A stretch of DNA of 64,000 bases from Gordius sp. MW1 (GCA_964036665.1 OZ038526.1:34658001-34722000), one strand, 5' to 3'. Numbered from the stretch's first letter, positions 11,541 through 25,083 are shown. The notes: generated by a model from the sequence alone, not told the origin. A program made the numbers and translations.

Positions 11541-11780
11541 CTAAATTAAAAAAAAAACAATAGGCAATAAACGCCTACTTCGAAGCTCAAAATATTGATG
11601 TGACAGCGACAGACTCATAACATTGTGATATGCTTTTGGTTGATTTACAGTAATTCGGGGAAAAGCGCCATTAAACTGCTAAAGTCTATTCAAAAGAGAT
11701 GCACGTTATTCATTGGGGCAAAATATAAAAAACTACATGTTTGGGTATGAATTGATAAATTACAAATGCAACAGGTGTTA
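11541..11780. other. Spacer, nothing recognised
   Basis: AT-rich sequence between the truncated 5' end of the retrotransposon and the next repeat cluster. No motif, target duplication or ORF could be supported. Confidence 0.3.
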
Positions 11781-12415
11781 AGATAGGCGTCAGAAAAAAC
11801 GGAAAAAAAATTTCGATTCACACTTTGGCCAGTGGTTATTTTCTTAAATGGTCAGCGGACGGCCAAAAAGCCATATTGTCAATGTTATTATCAAGAACAA
11901 TCAATGTTAGGTTAATTTTAAAAAAACACCTAGATTCGAACCCCCATCAGAAGAGGCATAGGCCTTTGTGGGGGGAACACAGGGACCCTCATTAGAGGCA
12001 TAAGGGGGGGGGGGACATAAGGTACTTATCAATGTTAGCCAAATAGCAATTCAAAAAACTAAAAAAAAATTCGATTCACGCTTTGTCCAATGGTCATTTT
12101 TTCATTGGTCAGCGGACGGCCAAAAAGCCTTATTATTAATGTCATTATTAACAAGAACAATATATTAATTATTATTTTAAAAAAAATTTGCCCTCGCCGA
12201 GATCGAACCCACATCAGTAGAGGCATGGGCCCATGTAGGGGGGGGGGCACAAGGTATTATCGTACTCAGGATGGCTTAATCAAATTCCAAGCAGTCGTAG
12301 TGGTAAACACGACAAAAAAACGAAAAGCGTGAGATATTCGGTCCGTGACAGGACGTTCCGAGCGTGACAGTAAACAAATGAAAAGTGAGCCCATAAATTG
12401 CATAGCAATTAAAAA
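11780..12415 (+). repeat. Composite CCAAT-pair/tRNA-like repeats ending in hairpin motif
   Basis: Two composite units each hold a TTGGCCAGTGG or TTGTCCAATGGTCATTTT core, GCGGACGGCCAAAAAGC, ATTAACAAGAACAAT, then GCCCTCGCCGAGATCGAACC (a T-arm-like block) and GAGGCAT(A/G)GGCC. The cluster ends at about 12,390-12,412 with GAGCCCATAAATTGCATAGC and the hairpin AATTGCATAGCAATT. ATTCGGTCCGTGACAGGACG at 12,335 links it to the macrosatellite A block. Confidence 0.7.
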
Positions 12416-12641
12416 ATTAAATGTATATATTATGTTTCCAGGTTTATAAGTGTCTTAAAATCTTTTTTGCAACTAAACTAAAATGTTTTAACCCATTTAA
12501 TTTAATTATTAATCAAAAAAAATCAAATTTTGGCCAAGGAGGAGGAAAGGTTTCGCTTCCCCACCCCTTGGCTACGCGCCTGCTATCCTCTCTATAAGTT
12601 ACATTATTAAGATTATAATTAAATTAAAACTTCTCCATTAA

Positions 12642-13754
12642 ATGTCAATTATCATCCAAGAAACAATTGGTGACGCTCAACCAATAAATACCCTTGAAAA
12701 TCCGAAAACTAAGAATTCCTCTCTATGTTCACATGTATGGCCCTGTTCACCTGTTTTAGCTCAATTCATCTATTATCACAGATATTCTCAGTTATTTAGA
12801 GGTAAAAAGATTTTGGAGCTTAGTGCAGGTTCAACGCTACTGCCTTCCATAGTTGCATCGAAATATGTTGCAGACTATGTTATAGCTACAGATATTTGTT
12901 TTAAAGCAAATTATCACCAATGTAACAATGTAAAGGTTTTTAAGAGGACATTCAAACTTGATGATGCTTTAATTCCTGAAAATAAAAATGTGGATTTATG
13001 TCGACAAGCCTTAACATCAGATCTTATACTTCCTATAAATTCTAAAAATTTAGATATTAGACAGTGCCAGAACATCTATCTTAAGAATGCCCTAAATAAT
13101 ATTATAGAAAATGGTTGTGTTGCTAAAGTATTAGATTTGTCTTTTTATTTCAATCAATTGACTTCTACTAAACTGGACATACCATTTAGAAATAATGAAA
13201 ACTTTACAATATTTCTTATGCCTCTATTATGGGGTGAGGTTTCAATAGAATTATTGTCTTTAGTACCTTCAATTTATCTTTCAAAATTTCATAATTTGTT
13301 TTTGCAACATAGCATAGAAGCATCAGAAATTCATGATTTAAAATTTGTAGAAAACAATTTGTTTAAAATATTAAAAGCCTGGAATAAACAACATAACACT
13401 TCTCAAGAAGATTGCAATATTTTTCAAACCCCTATAATTGACATTATTTTAGCTTCTGATATATTTTATGACACTAATGATTATTTGCCCATTATATTTA
13501 CTCTTCATTTCCTAGCTAAGTACAATATAGGTTTACAAATATATTTTACATTCCAAAGACGTGCAAATGAAGAATTAGAAATAAGAGAGGGTGATGGCTG
13601 TTCAGAGCAGCTAATTTTTTATCTGGAATCTTGGGGGTTTAAATATAAAATTATTGATTTAGCCTCATTTGAAGCAAATACACCAAATATTGCAGATTCA
13701 AATTTACCTGGCTGCCACACAATAGATCTCTATCATATATGGCTCAGTTCTTAA
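12642..13754 (+). CDS. METTL23: METTL23-like protein arginine methyltransferase
   Basis: A single-exon open frame of 370 aa. Seven-beta-strand (class I) SAM-dependent methyltransferase: HVWPCSP (31-37), motif I ILELSAGSTLLP (57-68), the acidic ribose-binding position in IATD (about 84), FLMPLLWG (191-198), DIILASDIFYD (267-277, the post-motif IV block) and DSNLPGCHT (352-360). The VWPC...LAQ opening, LASDxF block and ESxLPGxHT-type C-terminus are specific to METTL23, whose mammalian member methylates histone H3 arginine. The family is normally about 190 aa. Here about 90-100 extra residues lie between the SAM-binding half and FLMPLLWG (around 95-190), and another ~65 lie before DIILASD. The start ATG at 12,642 is the first in frame and leaves a short N-terminus. 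No introns are needed, unlike the 24-exon neighbour POLR1B. Catalytic activity is inferred. Confidence 0.9.
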   Translation: MSIIIQETIGDAQPINTLENPKTKNSSLCSHVWPCSPVLAQFIYYHRYSQLFRGKKILELSAGSTLLPSIVASKYVADYVIATDICFKANYHQCNNVKVFKRTFKLDDALIPENKNVDLCRQALTSDLILPINSKNLDIRQCQNIYLKNALNNIIENGCVAKVLDLSFYFNQLTSTKLDIPFRNNENFTIFLMPLLWGEVSIELLSLVPSIYLSKFHNLFLQHSIEASEIHDLKFVENNLFKILKAWNKQHNTSQEDCNIFQTPIIDIILASDIFYDTNDYLPIIFTLHFLAKYNIGLQIYFTFQRRANEELEIREGDGCSEQLIFYLESWGFKYKIIDLASFEANTPNIADSNLPGCHTIDLYHIWLSS

Positions 13755-13816
13755 ATTTCACTAACTAATATTTGTTCGTGCACTTTATTTGCTTGAGAAT
13801 ATTATTGATTTTATTT

Positions 13817-13822
13817 AATAAA
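13817..13822 (+). terminator. AATAAA polyadenylation signal of METTL23-like gene
   Basis: A canonical AATAAA lies 62 bp after the stop codon, in the correct orientation. No genomic poly(A) tract follows, so there is no sign that the gene is a recent retrocopy. Confidence 0.65.
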
Positions 13823-13829
13823 GTCAACT

Positions 13830-14380
13830 CCTTGTACAATTATTATTAATAGCTGCTTTACAAGATAGCTTAAATCATTCTGATCTCTTTATATCTAGTG
13901 TCATGAGTATATTAGTAGTTGTAAATAAATCTAGCATTTTATGTTTTAAAAAGCTTGGACTGTTAACCCTCTTTAAATTTTGCTTAATTAGAAAACGATA
14001 ACATACAAATTTAATAGACTCTTGTTTGAATGTGTGCATAAGCTCTTATAGATAACCCTAATCTCCACTTAACCCAATAAGTTGCATAATAAAAATTTTA
14101 GTTTGTCTTACTGTTGAATAATTGTTTGCATAGTGTTAAGTTTTTTATGGCTAGAGCTTAATTTAATATAACAACTTTAAATTTTAAGTGGGTTATGTAT
14201 GACTCTTCAGAATCCTACACATACATATTAATTAACCAAATAAAGGCCTTGTCATGGATAAAGACCCGATTTACGAGAGGAAATTGGCGTAACTATAGAG
14301 GGGGAGCTACTATTGGGAGGAGTATTCTTTATTGAAAGTAAATAATAAAGTGAGGGAAAAGAAAAGAGATCGTAAGCATA
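13830..14380. other. Unassigned AT-rich stretch
   Basis: No gene, RNA or repeat family recognised. A 75-codon frame on the minus strand at 14,252-14,479 overlaps the F5 repeat and is not supported as coding. Confidence 0.3.
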
Positions 14381-14383
14381 TAA

Positions 14384-14510
14384 ACTCGGGCCTTCGGGCC
14401 TCGTGGAAAGGGGGAGGGGGGAAGAGGGGGAACAAAACTCATCTATACTCCGTATAAACGTAGCATATTTGCTATGCATTTTATAGGCGAGAATGCCTAT
14501 AGGGGGGTAT
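14384..14510 (-). repeat. Dispersed repeat F5, reversed copy
   Basis: Reverse complement of the 3,252-3,440 repeat: CTCGGGCCTTCGGGCCTCG, a purine-rich tract, CTCATCTATACTCCGTATAA, TAGCATATTTGCTATGCA and GCGAGAATGCCTAT. Structure and order match the three other copies. Confidence 0.75.
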
Positions 14511-14559
14511 TGAATGCAAAATAATTAGTTAATTATTTAAACAAATGTTCCATCACTTT

Positions 14560-15074
14560 GGCCAGTGGTGATCTTTTCTAATGGTTAGCAGACAGCCAAA
14601 TAACTAGCCTATAATTATAATTTAAAAAAAATCGATTTTAATCTCACTTTGGCCAATGGACATTTTTTCATTGGTCAACACCCAGCGGACGTCCAAAAAG
14701 TCATATTATCAATAATATTAACAAGAACAATCATAAAAATAACAAAAACGAAAAAAAAATTTCGATTCACAATTTGGCCAATGGTCATTTATTTGATTGG
14801 TCAGTACCAAGAAACGGTCTATTAATACATAAGAGTCAAATAAACGAGAAAAAAAATTTTTGAATCACAATTTGGCCAATGGTCATTTTTTTCATTGGTC
14901 AGCAGCCAGCGGACGGCCAAAAAGTCATATTATCAATGGTATTAACAAGAACAATCATAATAGTCAAAAAAAACGAAAATGGTCATTTTTTACTTTGGTC
15001 AGCAGCCAACGGACGGCCAAAAAATCTTATTATCAACGGTATAAACAAGAACAATCATAAGAGTCAAAAAAAAA
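14560..15074 (+). repeat. CCAAT-pair units leading into the macrosatellite
   Basis: Four or five units carry TTGGCCAATGGTCATTTTTT and CATTGGTCAGCAGCCAGCGG. The last two (14,860-15,074) match the end of the C block that precedes every A block in the array, so they represent the tail of a truncated preceding period. Confidence 0.75.
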
Positions 15075-18000
15075 CTCCGGTATTTGAACCCAAAAACTAG
15101 TTAAATTAACAAAAATTAAAAGTAAACAAAACAAGATATTCGGTGCGTGAAAAGACATTCGGTGTAGCACAAGACATGCGGTGTAGCACGCCGAATAGGC
15201 GGACAAACAAAATGGAAAGTGAGCCCATAAATTGCATAGCAATTAAAACTTTTGTAGGGGCACAGGGACCCATATAAGTAGAGGCATAGGCTTTTGTAGG
15301 AAAGGAAGGGTAATTATCAATGTTAACCTATTCGAAAACGAAAAAAAAATTTCGATTTATTTGGCCAACAGTCATTTTTTTCAATGGTCAGTAGCCAGTG
15401 GACGGTCAAAAAGTCATATTATCAATGTTACAGTATACAGTCAAAATTATTGGGGTTTAACAAACTATTTAAATTAAATAAATAAAATTTAAAGTAATAG
15501 CTCTTGCAGGATGCTAAAATTCCCTTTAGTTTAAAAAAGGGCTAAATTCTGAAACTACCGGCCCGATTCGCTCGAAACTTTACCCGTAGGTGCCCAGGGC
15601 GGCCAGGGGTAAAATAGCTTTTTCAAATTCCTAAAATACCGTTTCGTTTTAAAAATATCGGACATTTCCCGGGCAGTTTCATAAAAAAATTCGATTTTTT
15701 TTGGCCAATGGTCATTTTTTCATTGGTCAATAGCCAGCGGACGGTCAAAAAGTCATATTATCAATGATATTAACAAGAACAAAATATTAATTTAATTTAA
15801 ATAGGGGCACAGGGACCCATATCAGTAGATGCATAGGCCTTTGTAGTGGAGGGCATAGGGTAATTATCAATTAACCTATTCAAAAACGAGAAAAAAATTT
15901 CGATTTATTTGGCCAATGGTCATTTTTTTCAATGGTCAGTAGCCTGCGGACGGTCAAAAAGTCATATTATCATTGGTATTAACAAGAACAAAATATTAAT
16001 TAATTAAATATACACATTGGAGGGTAAACGGACGGACATCAACGGACAACGGACAGACATCAACGGACAACCAAAAACGAGCCCATAAATTGCATAGCAA
16101 TTAAAAATACAAATCGGCCTGCCAAAAGGATAGCGTTCTATCTCATTAATTTATTTGCAATATTTGTAATGCCAAGGTATTTGTTAAAAATAACAAATAT
16201 TCGAATTGGGTTTGTAACATGGGGTAATCAAAATGGAAGGTGATAAATGCCTCAAAAAGTAGATTATTGGAACTAGTGCCTGCCCATAGCTGCATCTTTA
16301 GTATGGCTGCAACTTCAATTAATACTTTTTAGGCCGCCTTTCTAATTCGCCAATTGAGTTTGTGAATATTCTATGGTTAGTAAGTAGTTTAATTTGTGCC
16401 TTTCCCATGAAAAGAAAAATCAAGTGTATTAAGCAAAGAAACAAAAGACTAGTTAGGGGATATAGCCATTAAAAACTTCAGCAATAGGCTTTTTTTGATC
16501 ATCAAATTAATAACTAATTAGCAAAAAATTCAAGAATTTGTTTCATATTTTATAATGATTTTGGGAGAAGCATTTTGAAATTTGACCCCTTTAACAAATA
16601 AAATATTTCCAACCCTCCTCCCTCAATTAATAACTTCTGTTCAATACATCTACCACCCCCCCCCACTCCTATATTAATAAATTAAAAATAATACTAATTT
16701 TACTATGGGGGAAAAGAGGGAGATAGAGATGAAGGGTGGGGCACCTCTTATACATTTATTTAACATAGCAATTAAAACCCGGCCCCGCCTAAAAAATCGA
16801 TAACGAGAGAGAGAGATGATGTGGGGAGGAGACACGCGTATGTATTACTATTCTAACACAGCGAGGGAGAAATCGCTATTTTTGGAAGCTATGCATGATA
16901 TTGCATAAGTTGAAAAGTCGAATTAGATATTTTATCCTTGCAAATAGACCTTTTAAAGCATATTTATATTACAAAGTGGATGTTATTTAGATGCTCATTA
17001 AAAAATCAAAAATGCTCAGTAATTTTAATAAATAATACTCAATCTCAATCTATTTAGCACTAATATTTTGGAAAAATAAAGTTAAGTTGAGAGTGTGGAA
17101 ATTGAAATAGTTTTTTTTGGCTAAATTAAATAGATTGGAGACCTGATTGTTAAATTTTTAAAGTTTATAAGGTATCTTAGTGTCTTAAATTTTTTCCCTT
17201 TAAGTCATCCCTTCTCTCCCTTCAAATAAATAAATAGCAAGTTAAAAATTGAAAAATAATATAACTATCTTCAAATTAAGCTATTTAAATATTAGGAATA
17301 GAATCATCTATAGATGGAGGATTATTGATTTTTAAATTTTTAGAAAACTCTTCCATAGAATAATTATCCCACTTTCTATAGAAAGATTTAATTTAAAAGA
17401 ATATAAAATGATAAGTTAAATTAAAGCATAATTAATAGAAAATTGATCGGGTTTCGGGTCAAATTTTGTGTTAGTTTCTATCAATATATTGTATCGTAAA
17501 GTAGAATCTAATACCTATATTTTTTTAACTATTACTTTTTAGGTTTTCTAAGAAATCACAATCTAATTAAATGAAATATATTAAACCAATAAAAAAATAT
17601 ATATGCATTTATAAGGTTAAAAATATATTACATAGTTGGCTGTCTTTTAAACCATCTATAATAAATTTTTAGGTTATATATAAAATTTGGCCAAAAAATT
17701 TTTGATGTTCATTTTGGCCAAAGGTTATTTTTTTGCATTGGTCAGCAGCCAGGACCCGGTAAAAGTAGATATAAATTCATAAGAGTCAATAAAAACGAAA
17801 AAAAATTTTCGTCACATTTTGGCCAATGGTCATTTTTTTCCATTGGTCAGCAGCCAGGACACGGTAAAATTGGATATAAATTCATAAGAGTCAAAAAAAA
17901 CGAAAAAAAAATTTTCGAATTACATTTTGGCTAATGGTCATTTTTTTCCATTGGTCAGCAGTCAGGACACGGTAAAAGTGGATATAAATTCATAAGAGTC

Positions 18001-18362
18001 AAAAAAAACGAAAAAAATTTTTGAATTACATTTTAGCCAATGGTCATTTTTTCCTTTGGTCAGCAGCCAACGGACGGCCTAAAAGCCATATTATCAATGG
18101 TATTAACAAGAACAATCATAATAGTCAAAAAAACGAAAAAAATAATTGCGATTCCCATTTTGGCCAATGGTCATTTTTTTCCATTGGTCAGCAGCCAACG
18201 GACGGCCTAAAAGCCATATTATCAATGGTATTAACAAGAACAATCATAATAGTCAAAAAAAACGAAAATGGTCATTTTTTCCATTGGTCAGCAGCCAACG
18301 GACGGCCAAAAAATCTTATTATCAACGGTATTAACAAGAACAATCATAAGAGTCAAAAAAAA
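15075..18362 (+). repeat. Macrosatellite period 1 (3,288 bp)
   Basis: Each period has three blocks. Block A (about 1 kb) starts at CTCCGGTATT and contains AAGACATGCGGTGTAGCACG, two copies of the CATAAATTGCATAGCAATTA hairpin and ACCGGCCCGATTCGCTCG. Block B (about 1.6 kb, 16,100-17,690) is AT-rich unique-looking DNA including a poly-C tract and CCCGGCCCCGCCTAAAAAAT. Block C (17,690-18,362) has six CCAAT-pair subunits, three of about 108 bp and three of about 105-130 bp. Start points were set at the shared CTCCGG of successive periods. No coding frame is conserved beyond subunit translations. Confidence 0.93.
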
Positions 18363-21300
18363 CTCCGGTATTCGAACCCAAAAACTAGTTAAATTAACAA
18401 AAATTAAAAGTAAACAAAACAAGACATTCGGTGCGTGACAAGACATTCGGTGTAGCACAAGACATGCGGTGTAGCACGCCGAATAGGCGGACAAACAAAA
18501 TGGAAAGTGAGCCCATAAATTGCATAGCAATTAAAACTTTTGTAGGGGCACAGGGACCCATATCAGTAGAGGCATAGGCTTTTGTAGGAAAGGATATAGG
18601 GTAATTATCAATGTTAACCTATTCGAAAACGAAAAAAAAATTTCGATTTATTTGGCCAATAGTCATTTTTTTCAATGGTCAGTAGCCAGTGGACGGTCAA
18701 AAAGTCATATTATCAATGTTACAGTATACAGTCAAAATTATTGGGGTTTAATAAACTATTTAAATTAAATAAATAAAATTTAAAGTAATAGCTCTTGCAG
18801 GATGCTAAAATTCCCTTTAGTTTAAAAAAGGACTAAATTCTGAAACTACCGGCCCGATTCGCTCGAAACTTTACCCGTAGGTGACCAGGGCGGCCATGGG
18901 TACAATAGCTTTTTCAAATTCCTAAAATACCTTTTAGTTTTAAAAATATCGGACATTTCCCGGGCAGTTTCATAAAAAAATTCGATTTTTTGGCCAATGG
19001 TCATTTTTTTCATTGGTCAATAGCCAGCGGACGGTCAAAAAGTCATATTATCAATGATATTAACAAGAACAAAATATTAATTTAATTTAAATAGGGGCAC
19101 AGGGACCCATATCAGTAGATGCATAGGCCCTTGTAGTGGAGGGCATAGGGTAATTATCAATGTTAACCTATTCAAAAACGAAAAAAAATTTCGATTTATT
19201 TGGCCAATGGTCATTTTTTTCAATGGTCAGTAGCCTGCGGACGGTCAAAAAGTCATATTATCATTGGTATTAACAAGAACAAAATATTAATTTAATTAAA
19301 TATATACATTGGAGGGTAAACGGACGGACATCAACGGACAACGGACAGACATCAACGGACAACCAAAAACGAGCCCATAAATTGCATAGCAATTAAAAAT
19401 ACAAATCGGCCTGCCAAAAGGATAGCGTTCTATCTCATTAATTTATTTGCAATATTTGTAATGCCAAGGTATTTGTTAAAACTAACAAATATTCGAATTG
19501 GGTTTGTAACATGGGGTAATCAAAATGGAAGGTGATAAATGCCTCAAAAAGTAGATTCTTGGAACTAGTGCCTGCCCATAGCTGCATCTTTAGTATGGCT
19601 GCAACTCAATTAATACTTTTTAGGCCGCCTTTCTAATTCGCCTATTGAGTTTGTCAATATTCTATAGTTAATAGTTTAATTTGTGCCTTTCCCATGAAAG
19701 GAAAAATCAAGTTTATTAAGCAAAGAAACAAAAAATTAGTTAGGGTATATAGCCATTAAAAACTTCAGCAATCGGTTTTTTTTGATCATCAAATTAATAA
19801 CTAATTAGCAAAAAATTCAAGAATTTGTTTCATATTTTATATGGATTTTGGGAGAAGCATTTTGAAATTTGACCCCTTTAACAAATAAAATATTTCCAGC
19901 CCTCCTCCCTCAATTAATAACTTCTGTTCAATACATCTACCACACCCCCCCCCCCCCCACTCCTATATCAATAAATTAAAAATAATACTAATTTTACTAT
20001 GGGGGAAAAGAGGGAGATAGAGATAAGGGGTGGGGCACCTCTTATGCATTAATTTAACATAGCAATTAAAACCCGGCCCCGCCTAAAAAATCGATAACGA
20101 GATAGAGAGATGATGTGGGGAGGAGACATGCGTATGTATTACTATTCTAACACAGCGAGGGAGAAATCGCTATTTTTGGAAGCTATGCATGATATTGCAT
20201 AAGTTGAAAAGTCGAATTAGATATTTTATCCTTGCAAATAGACCTTTTAAAGCATATTTATATTACAAAGTTGATGTTATTTAGATGCTCATTAAAAAAT
20301 CAAAAATGCTCAGTAATTTTAATAAATAATACTCAATCTCAATCTATTTAGCACTAATATTTTGAAAAAATAAAGTTAAATTGAGAGTGTGGAAATTGAA
20401 ATAGTTTTTTTTGGCTAAATTAAATAGATTGGAGACCTGATTGTTAAATTTTTAAAGTTTATAAGGTATCTTAGTGTCTTAAATTTTTTCCCTTTAAGCC
20501 CTTCTCTCCCTTCAAATAAATAAATAGCAAGTTAAAAGTTGAAAAATAATATAACTATCTTCAAATTAAGCTATTTAAATGTTAGGAATAGAATCATCTA
20601 TAGATGGAGGATTATTGATTTTTAAATTTTTAGAAAACTCTTCCATAGAATAATTATCCCACTTTCTATAGAAAGATTTAATTTAAAAGAATATAAAATG
20701 ATAAGTTAAATTAAAGCATAATTAATAGAAAATTGATCGGGTTTCGGGTCAAATTTTGTGTTAGTTTCTAATAATATATTGTATCGTAAATTAGAATCTA
20801 ATACCTATATTTTTTTAACTATTATTTTTTAGGTTTTCTATGAAATCACAATCTAATTAAATGAAATATATTAAACCAATAAAAAAATATATATGCATTT
20901 ATAAGGTTAAAAATATATTACATAGTTGGCTGTCTGTTAAACCATCTATAATAAATTTTTAGGTTATATATAAAATTTGGCCAAAAAATTTTTGATGTTC
21001 ATTTTGACCAAAGGTCATTTTTTTGCATTGTTCAGCAGCCAGGACACGGTAAAAGTGGATATAAATTCATAAGAGTCAAAAAAAACGAAAAAATATTTTC
21101 GAATCACATTTTGGCCAAAGGTCATTTTTTTGCATTGGTCAGCAGCCAGGACACGTTAAAAGTGGATATAAATTCATAAGAGTCAAAAAAAAACGAAAAA
21201 ATATTTTCGAATCACATTTTAACCAATGGTCATTTTTTTCCATTGGTCAGCAGCCAGGACACTGTAAAATTGGATATAAATTTATAAGAGTCAAAAAAAA

Positions 21301-21766
21301 ACGAAAAAATAATTTTCGAATTACATTTTGGCCAATGGTCATTTTTTTCCATTGGTCAGCAGTCAGGACACGGTAAAAGTGGATATAAATTCATAAGAGT
21401 CAAAAAAAAAACGAAAAAAAAATTTTTGAATCACATTTTAGCCAATGGTCATTTTTTCCTTTGGTCAGCAGCCAACGGACGGCCTAAAAGCCATATTATC
21501 AATGGTATTAACAAGAACAATCATAATAGTCAAAAAAACGAAAAAAATAATTGCGATTCCCATTTTGGCCAATGGTCATTTTTTCCATTGGTCAGCAGCC
21601 AACGGACGGCCTAAAAGCCATATTATCAATGGTATTAACAAGAACAATCATAATAGTCAAAAAAAACGAAAATGGTCATTTTTTCCATTGGTCAGCAGCC
21701 AACGGACGGCCAAAAAATCTTATTATCAACGGTATTAACAAGAACAATCATAAGAGTCAAAAAAAA
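18363..21766 (+). repeat. Macrosatellite period 2 (3,404 bp)
   Basis: Same A-B-C order as period 1 and nearly identical by eye over block B. It is 116 bp longer because block C has seven CCAAT-pair subunits instead of six. Small differences include a longer poly-C tract near 19,945 and scattered substitutions, which argues against a simple assembly duplication. Confidence 0.93.
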
Positions 21767-24700
21767 CTCCGGTATTTGAACCCAAAAAGTAGTTAAATTA
21801 ACAAAAATTAAAAGTAAACAAAACAAGACATTCGGTGCGTGACAAGACATTCGGTGTAGCACAAGACATGCGGTGTAGCACGCCGAATAGGCGGACAAAC
21901 AAAATGGATAGTGAGCCCATAAATTGCATAGCAATTAAAACTTTTGTAGGGGCACAGGGACCCATATCAGTAGAGGCATAGGCTTTTGTAGGAAAGGATA
22001 TAGGGTAATTATCAATGTTAACCTATTCGAAAACGAAAAAAAATTTCGATTTATTTGGCCAATAGTCATTTTTTTCAATGGTCAGTAGCCAGTGGACGGT
22101 TAAAAAGTCATATTATCAATGTTACAATATACAGTGAAAATTATTGGGGTTTAACAAACTATTTAAATTAAATAAATAAAATTTAAAGTAATAGCTCTTG
22201 CAGGATGCTAAAATTCCCTTTAGTTTAAAAAAGGACTAAATTCTGAAACTACCGGCCCGATTCGCTCGAAACTTTACCCGTAGGTGCCCAGGGCGGCCAG
22301 GGGTAAAATAGCTTTTTCAAATTCCTAAAATACCTTTTAGTTTTAAAAATATCGGACATTTCCCGGGCAGTTTCATAAAAAAATTCGATTTTTTGGCCAA
22401 TGGTCATTTTTTCATTGGTCAATAGCCAGCGGACGGTCAAAAAGTCATTATCAATGATATTAACAAGAACAAAATATTAATTTAATTTAAATAGGGGCAC
22501 AGGGACCCATATCAGTAGATGCATAGGCCCTTGTAGTGGAGGGCATAGGGTAATTATCAATGTTAACCTATTCAAAAACGAAAAAAAATTTCGATTTATT
22601 TGGCCAATGGTCATTTTTTTCAATGGTCAGTAGCCTGCGGACGGTCAAAAAGTCATATTATCATTGGTATTAACAAGAACAAAATATTAATTTAATTAAA
22701 TATATACATTGGAGGGTAAACGGACGGACATCAACGGACAACGGACAGACATCAACGGACAACCAAAAACGAGCCCATAAATTGCATAGCAATTAAAAAT
22801 ACAAATCGGCCTGCCAAAAGGATAGCGTTCTATCTCATTAATTTATTTGCAATATTTGTAATGCTAAGGTATTTGTTAAAACTAACAAATATTCGAATTG
22901 GGTTTGTAACATGGGGTAATCAAAATGGAGGTGATAAATGCCTCAAAAAGTAGATTCTTGGAACTAGTGCCTGCCCATAGCTGCATCTTTAGTATGGCTG
23001 CAACTCAATTAATACTTTTTAGACCGCCCTTCTAATTCGCCTATTGAGTTTGTCAATCTTCTATAGTTAATAGTTTAATTTGTGCCTTTCCCATGAAAAG
23101 AAAAATCAAGTTTATTAAGCAAAGAAACAAAAAATTAGTTAGGGTATATAGCCATTAAAAACTTCAGCAATCGGTTTTTTTTGATCATCAAATTAATAAC
23201 TAATTAGCGAAAAATTCAAGAATTTGTTTCATAATTTATATGGATTTTGGGAGAAGCATTTTGAAATTTGACCCCTTTAACAAATAAAATATTTCCAGCC
23301 CTCCTCCCTCAATTAATAACTTCTGTTCAATACATCTACCACCCCCCCCCCCCCACTCCTATATTAATAAATTAAAAATAATACTAATTTTACTATGGGG
23401 GAAAAGAGGGAGATAGAGATGAGGGGTGGGGCACCTCTTATGCATTAATTTAACATAGCAATTAAAACCCGGCCCCGCCTAAAAAATCGATAACGAGAGA
23501 GAGAGATGATGTGGGGAGGAGACACGCGTATGTAAGTATTACTATTCTAACACAGCGAGGGAGAAATCGCTATTTTTGGAAGCTATGCATGATATTGCAT
23601 AAGTTGAAAAGTCGAATTAGATATTTTATCCTTGCAAATAGACCTTTTAAAGCATATTTATATTACAAAGTGGATGTTATTTAGATGCTCATTAAAAATC
23701 AAAAATGCTCAGTAATTTTAATAAATAATACTCAATCTCAATCTATTTAGCACTAATATTTTGAAAAAATAAAGTTAAATTGAGAGTGTGGAAATTGAAA
23801 TAGTTTTTTTTGGCTAAATTAAATAGATTGGAGACCTGATTGTTAAATTTTTAAAGTTTATAAGGTATCTTAGTGTCTTAAATTTTTTCAGCCCTTCTCT
23901 CCCTTCAAATAAATAAATAGCAAGTTAAAAATTGAAAAATAATATAACTATCTTCAAATTAAGCTATTTAAATGTTAGGAATAGAATCATCTATAGATGG
24001 AGGATTATTGATTTTTAAATTTTTAGAAAACTCTTCCATAGAATAATTATCCCACTTTCTATAGAAAGATTTAATTTAAAAGAATATAAAATGATAAGTT
24101 AAATTAAAGCATAATTAATAGAAAATTGATCGGGTTTCGGGTCAAATTTTGTGTTAGTTTCTATTAATATATTGTATCGTAAATTAGAATCTAATACCTA
24201 TATTTTTTTAACTATTATTTTTTAGGTTTTCTATGAAATCACAATCTAATTAAATGAAATATATTAAACCAATAAAAAAATATATATGCATTTATAAGGT
24301 TAAAAATATATTACATAGTTGGCTGTCTGTTAAACCATCTATAATAAATTTTTAGGTTATATATAAAATTTGGCCAAAAAATTTTTGAAATTCATTTTTA
24401 CCAAAGGTCATTTTTTTGCATTGTTCAGCAGCCAGGACACGGTAAAAGTGGATATAAATTCACAAGAGTCAAAAAAAACGAAAAAATATTTTCGAATCAC
24501 ATTTTGGCCAAAGGTCATTTTTTTGCATTGGTCAGCAGCCAGGACACTGTATAATTAAATATAAATTCATAAGAGTCAAAAAAAAACGAAAAAAAAATTT
24601 TCGAATTACATTTTGGCCAATGGTCATTTTTTTCCATTGGTCAGCAGTCAGGACACAGTAAAAGTAAATATAAATTCATAAGAGTCAAAAAAAAACGAAA

Positions 24701-25083
24701 AAAAAATTTTTGAATCACATTTTAGCCAATGGTCATTTTTTTCCTTTGGTCAGCAGCCAACGGACGGCCTAAAAGCCATATTATCAATGGTATTAACAAG
24801 AACAATCATAATAGTCAAAAAAAACGAAAAAAATAATTGCGATTCCCATTTTGGCCAATGGTCATTTTTTTCCATTGGTCAGCAGCCAACGGACGGCCTA
24901 AAAGCCATATTATTAATGGTATTAACAAGAACAATCATAATAGTCAAAAAAAAACGAAAAAAATAATTGCGATTAACATTTTGGCCAATTGTCATTTTTT
25001 CCATTGGTCAGCAGCCAACGGACGGCCAAAAAATCTTATTATCAACGGTATTAACAAGAACAATCATAAGAGTCAAAAAAAAA
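21767..25083 (+). repeat. Macrosatellite period 3 (3,317 bp)
   Basis: Third full A-B-C period, with six block C subunits. Private differences include a 4-bp gain in ATGTAAGTATTACTATTC near 23,530 and loss of a few bases after TTTTTTCAGCCC near 23,890. Confidence 0.93.
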
